A DNA stretch of 64,000 bases from Agromyces albus (GTDB lineage: Bacteria; Actinomycetota; Actinomycetes; Actinomycetales; Microbacteriaceae): NCBI RefSeq assembly GCF_030815405.1, contig NZ_JAUSWX010000001.1, positions 3,286,001 to 3,350,000 of the forward strand, in the 5' to 3' direction. The position numbers were made by a program, and so were the translations under genes. A model generated the notes under the pieces. That model ran no database searches. It had not been told where the DNA came from and worked only from the letters and a program-made list of their open reading frames with translations. Below, in pieces: positions 57,837-64,000 of the stretch (position 1 is the first letter of the stretch; each line of letters starts with the position of its first letter).

Positions 57837-58910
57837 ATGTCGCACGTCGCTGAACCCGATCCGCACGCGTCCGCTCCAGACCGCGCAGCCGACAGGCGCG
57901 CGTCGGTCGCCCGACATGTGTCGCGCTCGCCGCTCGACTTCGGACCGCTCGCCCGCCCCGCGCGCCGGTCGCTCGGCGGCGACCACCCCGGCGAGCCGGG
58001 CACGATGCTGCCGCCGTTCCGCGACCATCACGTGCACCTCATGATCGTCGGCGCCGACGCGCTCCGCGACAGCGGCATCGCGAGCGTGGTCGACCTCGGT
58101 GGGCCGCTCGAGGACATCGCGTCGTACGCCCAGCGAGAGGGCCTGCCCCACGTGGACTTCGCGGGCGAGTTCCTCACGGCACCCGGTGGGTATCCCGTCG
58201 GGCGACCGTGGGCCGCCGAGGGCAGCGTGCGCGAGCTCGAGGCCGTCGAGGGCGCGGGTCGCTCGTCGTTGCCGACGCCCGTGCAGACGGCGATCGACGA
58301 GCAGCTCGCGTTCGGGGCATCCGTCATCAAGGTCGCCCTCAACTCGGTGGCCGGGCCCGTGTTCGACCGCGCGACACTCGACGTGATCGTCGCGACGGCG
58401 CACGCGCACGGCCTGCCGGTGGTCGCCCACGTCGAGGGCGATGGGATGTCGCGGCTCGCGATCGAGGCCGGCGTCGACGCGCTCGCCCACACGCCGTTCA
58501 CCGAACGGGTCGACGACGAGCTCGTGGCGCGCGCCGCGGCCCGAGGACAGTGCTGGATCTCGACGCTGCACGTAACGGGCCACGGCGAACCGACGCCCGA
58601 GCTGGAGTTCGCGCTCGACAACCTCTCGCGGTTCCGCGCCGCCGGCGGCCGGGTGCTCTACGGCACCGACCTCGGCAACGGCGACCAGCCGCTCGGGGTG
58701 AACCCCGACGAGCTCGTCGCGCTCGTGCGTGCCGGGCTCGAGGCATCCGACCTCGTCGCCGCCCTCACCGACCCGTGGCCCGGCCCTGACGTGCCACTCG
58801 ACGGCATCGCGACGTTCATCCCTGGCACGCCGCCCGCCGCGCTCGACGAGGTGCCCGAGTGGCTCGCGTCGGCCGTGATCGTTCCGATCGAAGACCTGGA
58901 GCTCCGGTGA
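57837..58910 (+). CDS. Amidohydrolase-family protein in the kynurenine operon
   Basis: This is a 357-residue metal-dependent hydrolase with a TIM-barrel fold. FRDHHVHLMIVG gives the HxH metal motif, then VIKVALNS (possible carbamylated Lys or equivalent), VVAHVEGDG, ALAHTPF and YGTDLGNG supply the remaining His/Asp ligands. It lies between kynA and kynU with a GTGA overlap into kynU. The pathway needs an N-formylkynurenine hydrolase here, and no KynB cyclase or alpha/beta-hydrolase is present, so a non-orthologous formamidase is a good hypothesis. Its first 50 residues are Arg/Ala-rich; a later start is possible. Confidence 0.8.
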   Translation: MSHVAEPDPHASAPDRAADRRASVARHVSRSPLDFGPLARPARRSLGGDHPGEPGTMLPPFRDHHVHLMIVGADALRDSGIASVVDLGGPLEDIASYAQREGLPHVDFAGEFLTAPGGYPVGRPWAAEGSVRELEAVEGAGRSSLPTPVQTAIDEQLAFGASVIKVALNSVAGPVFDRATLDVIVATAHAHGLPVVAHVEGDGMSRLAIEAGVDALAHTPFTERVDDELVARAAARGQCWISTLHVTGHGEPTPELEFALDNLSRFRAAGGRVLYGTDLGNGDQPLGVNPDELVALVRAGLEASDLVAALTDPWPGPDVPLDGIATFIPGTPPAALDEVPEWLASAVIVPIEDLELR

Positions 58911-60166
58911 CCCTCGACCCGCATCTCGCTTTCGCGCGCCGCATGGACCGCGCCGATGGGCTCGCCCACTACCGCAAGCGCTTCGTGGGCGCCGCCGGCG
59001 ACGTCGTATACTTCGACGGCAACTCGCTCGGGAGACCGCCGCTGTCGGCGATCGAGCGGGTCGAGCGCTTCCTGCGCGACGACTGGGGCGGCCGCCTCAT
59101 CCGCGGCTGGGACGAGGCCTGGATGCAGCTGCCGTATGAGATCGGCGACCGCATCGGCCGGGCGGTGATCGATGCGAAGGCCGGCCAGACGGTGATCGGC
59201 GACTCGACGACCGTGCTGCTGTACAAGCTCGCTCGCGCCGCCGTCGATGCGCAACTCGCGCGCGATCCGGGCCGGAACGAGATCGTCGTCGACACCGACA
59301 ACTTCCCGACCGACCGCTACGTGCTCGACGGCATCGCGAAGGAACGCGGCGTGCGGCTGCGCTGGATCGACGTCGACACGAGCGGCGGCGTCACGCCCGA
59401 GCAGCTCGCGAACGCGGTGGGCCCCGCGACGGCGCTCGTGGTGCTCAGTCACGTCGCCTACCGATCGGCCTACCTCGCCGACGCTCGCGAGCTCACCCGC
59501 ATCGCGCACGACGCCGGCGCGCTCATCCTCTGGGACCTCTGCCACTCGGCGGGCTCGGTTCCCGTGCAGGCCGACCTCTGGGGCTTCGATCTCGCAGTCG
59601 GATGCACCTACAAGTACCTGAACGGCGGCCCGGGCTCGCCCGCGTTCGCGTACGTGCGCGACGACCTGCAGGCGGCGATCCGTCAGCCGATCCAGGGCTG
59701 GATGGGTGCGTCCGACGTGTTCGCGATGGGCCCCGAGTACGCGCCGGCGCCCGGCATCCGCCGATTCGTGAGCGGCACGCCGCCCATCGTGGGCATGCTC
59801 GCGATGGAGGAGACGCTCACGATGATCGAGGAGGCCGGCATGCGCGCGATCCGCGCGAAGTCGGTGGCACTCACGTCGTTCGCCATCGCCGTCGCCGACG
59901 AGTGGCTCGGCCCGCTCGGCGTGACCCTCGCCTCGCCGCTCGACGCCGAGCAGCGCGGCAGCCACGTGACGCTGCAGCACCCGGCGATGCGCGAGGTGAC
60001 CGCGCGGCTGTGGCAGCGCGACGTGATTCCCGACTATCGCGACCCCGGCGGGCTGCGGATCGGACTCTCGCCGCTGTCGACGAGTTTCGAGGAGGTGCAC
60101 CGCGGCCTCGCAGCGACGCGCGACACGCTGAAGACGGTGCTGCTCGAGCGGGCGGGGCTCGCCTAG
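58907..60166 (+). CDS. kynU: Kynureninase
   Basis: This PLP enzyme splits kynurenine into anthranilate and alanine. It has 419 residues. VVYFDGNSLGRPP, TDNFPTDRYVLDGIA, LWDLCHSAGSVPVQ, VGCTYKYLNGGPGSPAF (with the PLP Lys in YKYLN) and YAPAPGIRRFVSGTPPI are characteristic. It starts at GTG 58907 inside the previous stop codon. The operon ends in anthranilate; no later degradation genes follow. Confidence 0.95.
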   Translation: MTLDPHLAFARRMDRADGLAHYRKRFVGAAGDVVYFDGNSLGRPPLSAIERVERFLRDDWGGRLIRGWDEAWMQLPYEIGDRIGRAVIDAKAGQTVIGDSTTVLLYKLARAAVDAQLARDPGRNEIVVDTDNFPTDRYVLDGIAKERGVRLRWIDVDTSGGVTPEQLANAVGPATALVVLSHVAYRSAYLADARELTRIAHDAGALILWDLCHSAGSVPVQADLWGFDLAVGCTYKYLNGGPGSPAFAYVRDDLQAAIRQPIQGWMGASDVFAMGPEYAPAPGIRRFVSGTPPIVGMLAMEETLTMIEEAGMRAIRAKSVALTSFAIAVADEWLGPLGVTLASPLDAEQRGSHVTLQHPAMREVTARLWQRDVIPDYRDPGGLRIGLSPLSTSFEEVHRGLAATRDTLKTVLLERAGLA

Positions 60167-60215
60167 CCGGTGGTGGTGTGGCGATCACTACCAGCCACGC
60201 CGTCGTCTTGGCAAG

Positions 60216-60236
60216 CCCGCCGTCCGTTCAGGCGGG
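60216..60236 (+). terminator. Hairpin after kynU
   Basis: CCCGCC (60216-60221) and GGCGGG (60231-60236) with a loop GTCCGTTCA. The loop and stem resemble the hairpins at 52401-52440. It lies 50 nt after kynU. Confidence 0.5.
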
Positions 60237-60290
60237 TGGGACGGCCCGAGCGTACGATGGCCGAATCGCACGACGAAAGGATGTGGCACG

Positions 60291-60686
60291 ATGACCGATG
60301 CCGACCGCAATATCGACGAAGCGACGAAGGCAGCAACAGAGGCAGCGCGAGGCGCGGCCGACCGAGTGGGCGACACCGCCACCGGGTCAGCGGCACGGCT
60401 CTCCGATGCCGCGTTCGGCGCGGCGGACAGGATCTCCGATACCGCGAGCGATGCCGCTGACGCGTTCTCCGCGACCGCGCACGCCAAGAAGGCGGAGCTC
60501 GCCGACACGATCGACACCATTTCGCACCAGGCGACGGCCGCAGTGTCGAGTGCGAAAGAGGGCGTCAATGAGGGCGTCGCCTACGTGAAGGAACGCTACC
60601 GCGAGAACCCCGGCCTCGTGATCGCGATCGGAGCCGCCGCCCTGATCGGCGTCGTCACCGTCGTGAAGGCGATCACCCGGCGCTGA
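60291..60686 (+). CDS. Alanine-rich, ElaB/LEA-like protein with C-terminal membrane helix
   Basis: This is a 131-residue protein. Most is an amphipathic helix with 11-residue-like repeats (AADRVGDTATGSAARLSDAA, AADRISDTASDAADAF), like stress-type LEA or YtxH/ElaB proteins. The C-terminus has VKERYRENPGLVIAIGAAAL and IGVVTVVKAITRR, a single helix that would tether it to the inner membrane, as in ElaB and YqjD, which bind ribosomes in stationary phase. GAAAGGA precedes the ATG; TACGAT at 60254-60259 is a likely -10. Function unknown. Confidence 0.75.
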   Translation: MTDADRNIDEATKAATEAARGAADRVGDTATGSAARLSDAAFGAADRISDTASDAADAFSATAHAKKAELADTIDTISHQATAAVSSAKEGVNEGVAYVKERYRENPGLVIAIGAAALIGVVTVVKAITRR

Positions 60687-60687
60687 C

Positions 60688-60731
60688 CACGCCGGCGAAC
60701 GCGCCCGCGCGCCGAACGGCGCTCCGGCGTG
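60688..60731. terminator. Inverted repeat CACGCCGG / CCGGCGTG after the LEA-like gene
   Basis: 8-bp arms at 60688-60695 and 60724-60731, the space between them itself rich in GCGC pairs. It begins 2 nt after the stop codon. A TAGAAT hexamer for purS lies further on at 60815-60820. Confidence 0.5.
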
Positions 60732-60859
60732 TGTCGACGCGCGCCCGGATCTGCGAATCGAAGCGGCGCAGGGATCGTGAACCCGTGGCGGACGAGTCGC
60801 GCAGCAAGCCCGGATAGAATCGAGGCATCCAGACCCCCGACACCGGACGGAGAACCGCG

Positions 60860-61192
60860 GTGCCAACCATCGTCGTCGACGTGATGCCCAAGGCCGAGCT
60901 GCTCGACCCCCAGGGGAAGGCCCTCGCCGGCGCCCTCGCCCGCACCGGTCGCACGGGGTTCACCGGCGTGCGCATCGGCAAGCGCTTCGAGCTCACCGTC
61001 GATGGTCCGATCGACGACGACCTCAAGGCGAGCGTCAAGGAGATCGCCGAGGAGATCCTCTCGAACTCCGTGATCGAAGACGTCGTGGGCATCCACTACG
61101 AGCAGTCGAACGCCGAGCTCGCCGAAGAGGCCACGCACGCGGCATCCGAGACGCACGACGGGTACGTTGCGCCCGCCGGCGAGACGCACTGA
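60860..61192 (+). CDS. purS: Phosphoribosylformylglycinamidine synthase subunit PurS
   Basis: PurS is the small bridging subunit of the PurL-PurQ-PurS enzyme. [20 protein letters not shown], then [12 protein letters not shown] and CxSLLANPVI-type end replaced by [15 protein letters not shown], matches the family. It has 110 residues, about 25 more than usual because of an acidic tail ending in PAGETH. GGAG precedes the GTG at 60860. purQ follows after 14 nt; purL is not in the window. Confidence 0.93.
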   Translation: MPTIVVDVMPKAELLDPQGKALAGALARTGRTGFTGVRIGKRFELTVDGPIDDDLKASVKEIAEEILSNSVIEDVVGIHYEQSNAELAEEATHAASETHDGYVAPAGETH

Positions 61193-61206
61193 GGAGACCG
61201 ACCCAT

Positions 61207-61905
61207 ATGCGCATCGGCGTCATCACGTTCCCCGGCTCGCTCGACGACCGCGACGCGCAGCGTGCCGTGCGACTCGCGGGCGGCGAGCCCGTCGCCCTCT
61301 GGCACGGCTCGCACGACCTCGAGGGCGTCGACGCGCTCATCCTGCCGGGCGGCTTCAGCTACGGCGACTACCTGCGGGCCGGCGCGATCGCGAGCCTCTC
61401 GCCGATCATGAGCGAGGTCGTGGATGCCGCGAACAGCGGCATGCCCGTGCTCGGCATCTGCAACGGCTTCCAGATGCTCGCCGAGGCGCACCTGCTCGAG
61501 GGCGGACTCATCCGCAACGACCACGGCTCGTTCATCTGCCGCGACCAGGCGCTCTCGGTCGAGAACGCCGACACCGCCTGGACGAGCGAATTCGAGGCCG
61601 GCCAGCAGATCACGATCCCGCTGAAGAACGGCGAGGGCGGGTTCATCGCGTCAGATGACACGCTCGACCGGCTCGAGGGCGAAGGACGCGTGGTGTTCCG
61701 CTACGTCGACGTGAACCCCAACGGCTCGCTCCGCGACATCGCGGGCATCTCGAACGAACGCGGCAACGTCGTCGGGCTCATGCCGCACCCAGAGCACGCC
61801 GTCGAACCCGGCTTCGGACCCGACACGTCGCTCGCGATGCGCTCGGGCGTCGATGGGCTCGGGTTCTTCACGAGCGTCGTGCGCAAGGCGCTCGTCGAGG
61901 CGTAG
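61207..61905 (+). CDS. purQ: Phosphoribosylformylglycinamidine synthase glutaminase PurQ
   Basis: PurQ is the glutaminase subunit of FGAM synthase. It has 232 residues. [36 protein letters not shown], the nucleophile in [11 protein letters not shown] and the catalytic His/Glu in [11 protein letters not shown] are complete. GAGGAG precedes the ATG. It is co-transcribed with purS. The usual next gene purL is absent; degraded sequence follows instead. Confidence 0.96.
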   Translation: MRIGVITFPGSLDDRDAQRAVRLAGGEPVALWHGSHDLEGVDALILPGGFSYGDYLRAGAIASLSPIMSEVVDAANSGMPVLGICNGFQMLAEAHLLEGGLIRNDHGSFICRDQALSVENADTAWTSEFEAGQQITIPLKNGEGGFIASDDTLDRLEGEGRVVFRYVDVNPNGSLRDIAGISNERGNVVGLMPHPEHAVEPGFGPDTSLAMRSGVDGLGFFTSVVRKALVEA

Positions 61906-61917
61906 CGGCCGCCAGCG

Positions 61918-62175
61918 TCAGTCTCTCGTCGCGGAGACCTGGTCGTCCGCCGACGGCGGGTTCACGACCGGGATCGCCTGCGTGAACTGGGCCGCCCACC
62001 GCGTCGGTCACCTGCAGCACCTTCGCCCGGCCGTCCCACAGGTCGGTGCGCTCGAGTATGGCGTCGAGTTGGTCGCGCATCGCCGCAGGGGAGACGCGCC
62101 AGTCGAGGTCGAGCTCGACCGACCCGAGGAGCCTTGCGAAGCGGTCGGCCGAGGCCAAGCAGATCCAGCCGATTG
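61918..62175 (-). pseudogene. Remnant of an MscS-type mechanosensitive channel gene
   Basis: The minus strand encodes ICLASADRFARLLGSVELDL, then DWRVSPAAMRDQLDAILE, TDLWDGRAKVLQVTDAVGG, which matches the cytosolic C-terminal region of actinobacterial MscS-like proteins. The membrane part is missing upstream and the text breaks near 61985. A different frame then encodes AAQFTQAIPVVNPPSADDQ, reaching a stop at 61918-61920, which looks like a true protein end. The region is a decayed or deleted gene, not a working channel. Confidence 0.65.
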
Positions 62176-62232
62176 ACAGGCGAGGCGGAGCGGCCGTGCA
62201 GCCGCCCCGCCCTGCCCCGTCAGAGCGTTCCG

Positions 62233-62475
62233 TCAGGCGTGGCGGTCGGCGTAGCACCCCGGGGCGTGATCAGCCCGGGCGCCGGTCACGTAGGACGCGG
62301 GCGCGCCGGGCACGACGCCCGACACGTACACGCCGGGTTCAGCGGGCGTGACGCCCGAGACGTAATGGCCCGATACGGGCCGAGGGGATCGCCCGGACGG
62401 CGAGGCGGGCGGGACCGCCGCCGCCGCGGGCTGGAGGTGGGCGTAGGCGTAGGCTGGAGCGGATCCGTGGTTCAT
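62233..62475 (-). CDS. Small YVSGV-repeat protein
   Basis: This is an 80-residue protein without a known domain. After an Ala/Pro/Tyr-rich start (MNHGSAPAYAYAHLQPAAAA) come three 12-13-residue repeats: GHYVSGVTPAEP, GVYVSGVVPGAP and ASYVTGARADHAP, then GCYADRHA with a single Cys. AAGGAAG precedes the ATG at 62473-62475 with good spacing, which supports expression. No signal peptide is seen. The Y-V-S/T-G turn repeats suggest a small beta structure or a binding peptide. It is separated from the catalase by a strong terminator. Confidence 0.7.
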   Translation of the reverse strand: MNHGSAPAYAYAHLQPAAAAVPPASPSGRSPRPVSGHYVSGVTPAEPGVYVSGVVPGAPASYVTGARADHAPGCYADRHA

Positions 62476-62514
62476 CGGTGCTTCCTTGGTCGGGAGTTCG
62501 GGGATCTGGGTCGA

Positions 62515-62544
62515 GCGATGCCGGGGCTGCCACCCCGGCATCGC
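62515..62544 (-). terminator. Terminator after the catalase gene
   Basis: Perfect 12-bp arms GCGATGCCGGGG (62515-62526) and complement (62533-62544), 6-nt loop, between catalase and the small repeat protein. Confidence 0.8.
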
Positions 62545-62624
62545 GTCTCCCCACCGGACGAGCACCCGAGTCGCGACATCCGCGCAACCCGGGCACCCGC
62601 CCGATGGGAGAGGTTCGGTGCGGA

Positions 62625-64000
62625 CTACGCGGCGTCGTCCTCCTCGTCGGCCTCGGGCTGCTGGGGCGCGTCGGCGTTCACGCCGACGGCATACGCCGCA
62701 CGAAGCGCGGCCCCGAGGCTGCCGTCGACGTTCGTCCAGTACTGGAAGAAGCGCTCGCGGATCTCGTCGATCGTGATCGCGCTGGCCTGGCCGGCGAGGG
62801 TCTGGAGCAAGCGGGCCTTGGCCGCGTCGTCATAGACCTCGCGGTAGAGCGTTCCGGGCTGGCCGAAGTCGCTGTCTTCCGAACGCAGGGTGTAGGCCGT
62901 GCGCACGAGCTCGCCGTCGCTCTCCCAGCCGCCCTCGGCCGCCCGGTCGGCGTCGGCCACGGGGCCGCCGAACGAGTTGGGCGCGTAGACCGGTGCGGTC
63001 GGCGAGTTGTAGTGGTGACGCTGGGCGCCGTCTTGCGAGTAGTTGTGCACGGATGCCGCGTGCGGCGCGTTCACCGGAATCTGGTTGTAGTTCGTGCCCA
63101 CGCGGTAGCGCTGTGCGTCGGGGTAGGAGAACACACGGGCCATGAGCATCTTGTCGGGGCTGATCGCGATGCCCGGCACGGTGTTCGCCGGCGAGAAGGC
63201 GGCCTGCTCGATCTCGGCGAAGAAGTTCTGCGGGTTACGGTTCAGCGTGAGCGTGCCCACCTTGATGAGCGGGTAGTCGGCGTGCGGCCAGACCTTGGTG
63301 AGATCGAACGGGTTGAAGCGATACTGCTTCGCGTCGTCATAGGGCATGACCTGCACGTGCAGGTCCCACGCGGGGTGGTTGCCGGCCTCAATAGCGTCGT
63401 GCAGGTCGCGACGGTAGTAGTCGGCGTCGGCGCCGGCGATCGCCTCGGCGGTCTCGGCGTCGAGGTGCAGGTCGCCCTGCTGCGAACGGAAGTGGTACTT
63501 GACCCAGAACTTCTCGCCTGCGGCGTTGATCCACTCGTAGGTGTGCGAGCCGTAGCCCTGCATCTCGCGCCACGACTTGGGAAGCCCGCGGTCGCCCATG
63601 AGATACGTGACCTGGTGCGCGGACTCGGGCGAGAGGGTCCAGAAGTCCCACTGCATGTCGGCGTTGCGCAGGCCCGAACCCGGCAGTCGCTTCTGCGAGT
63701 GGATGAAGTCGGGGAACTTGATGGCGTCGCGGATGAAGAAGACCGGCGTGTTGTTGCCGACGATGTCGTAGTTGCCCTCGGTCGTGTAGAACTTCACCGA
63801 GAATCCACGCACGTCGCGCCAGGTGTCGGGCGAGCCCTGCTCTCCGGCCACGCTCGAGAAGCGCGCGAGGGTCTCGACGGTCGAGCCGGGCTGGAACACC
63901 GCAGCACGCGTGAAGGCCGAGACATCCGCCGTCACCTCGAAGGTGCCGAAGGCGCCGCCGCCCTTGGCGTGCACGATGCGCTCGGGAATTCGCTCGCGAT
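62625..64000 (-). CDS. katA: Catalase (monofunctional heme catalase), 5' end outside window
   Basis: The gene runs off the right edge; the N-terminal residues are missing. The reading frame stays open to 64000 and begins with [18 protein letters not shown], where the His of VHAK is the catalytic distal His. The catalytic Asn lies in [15 protein letters not shown], and the heme-ligand Tyr is in [15 protein letters not shown]. The visible 458 residues plus about 45 missing ones fit a small-subunit clade 3 catalase. The tail is acidic ([10 protein letters not shown]). It removes hydrogen peroxide in the cytosol. Confidence 0.95.
   Translation of the reverse strand, partial: RERIPERIVHAKGGGAFGTFEVTADVSAFTRAAVFQPGSTVETLARFSSVAGEQGSPDTWRDVRGFSVKFYTTEGNYDIVGNNTPVFFIRDAIKFPDFIHSQKRLPGSGLRNADMQWDFWTLSPESAHQVTYLMGDRGLPKSWREMQGYGSHTYEWINAAGEKFWVKYHFRSQQGDLHLDAETAEAIAGADADYYRRDLHDAIEAGNHPAWDLHVQVMPYDDAKQYRFNPFDLTKVWPHADYPLIKVGTLTLNRNPQNFFAEIEQAAFSPANTVPGIAISPDKMLMARVFSYPDAQRYRVGTNYNQIPVNAPHAASVHNYSQDGAQRHHYNSPTAPVYAPNSFGGPVADADRAAEGGWESDGELVRTAYTLRSEDSDFGQPGTLYREVYDDAAKARLLQTLAGQASAITIDEIRERFFQYWTNVDGSLGAALRAAYAVGVNADAPQQPEADEEDDAA

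Overview
This is a GC-rich chromosomal window from an actinobacterium. The signs are GTG starts, short actinobacterial gene families (DUF3073, sterol-carrier-like, DUF222-HNH), a LAxTG sortase signal and leaderless -10 boxes. The very frequent GGATGCC/GGCATCC word and the gene families point to Microbacteriaceae, perhaps near Agromyces; this placement is inference. No rRNA, tRNA, CRISPR array, insertion sequence or prophage was seen.

Layout. 1-2.4 kb: molybdate importer modABC. 2.4-3.9 kb: a frameshifted DUF222-HNH gene. 4-7 kb: SixA-type phosphatase, arginase-family enzyme, SHOCT protein, epimerase. 7.2-10 kb: a copper module with a CopB-type ATPase (+) and a CopZ-like chaperone (-) converging on a hairpin, each behind a near-identical CsoR-type palindrome. 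10-13.3 kb: fdhD and a molybdopterin oxidoreductase, the likely consumers of the imported molybdenum. 13.3-15.1 kb: an ECF42-type sigma factor with its DGPF (YciI-like) partner behind a matching promoter. 15.1-18.4 kb: RND exporter. 18.5-21.3 kb: two cell-surface proteins, one apparently frameshifted, the other a seven-repeat chaplin-like protein with a Pro-Thr-Asp stalk and an LAATG sorting signal.

21.5-31.7 kb: regulator-centred modules: TetR/MFS, MocR/YczE, TipAS-type MerR, DUF4097-PadR, two CrcB fluoride channel subunits, and a CopC-like protein with a His-rich membrane neighbour. 31.8-42.8 kb: KimA-like permease, a truncated DUF1801 gene, flavin monooxygenase, DUF3073, F420-type LLM protein, purM, thioesterase, TetR/MFS with a 54-bp dyad operator, glutamine amidotransferase and a secreted trypsin-like protease.

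43-62 kb: dispersed purine genes (purF, purD, purC, purS-purQ, plus purM upstream) interleaved with lspA, a GntR regulator, a PLP enzyme and a sugar-type ABC importer without its own ATPase, a VOC dioxygenase with TetR, and a tryptophan-degradation operon: kynA, an amidohydrolase, kynU. The amidohydrolase sits where a kynurenine formamidase is needed. 62-64 kb: an MscS gene remnant, a tiny YVSGV-repeat protein, and a catalase that runs off the right edge.

Cross-cutting observations: many genes have a TAnnnT hexamer exactly 6 nt (range 5-8) before an ATG/GTG start, suggesting leaderless mRNAs. Intergenic hairpins often have about 10-nt loops. Several regulatory modules carry clear palindromic operators.
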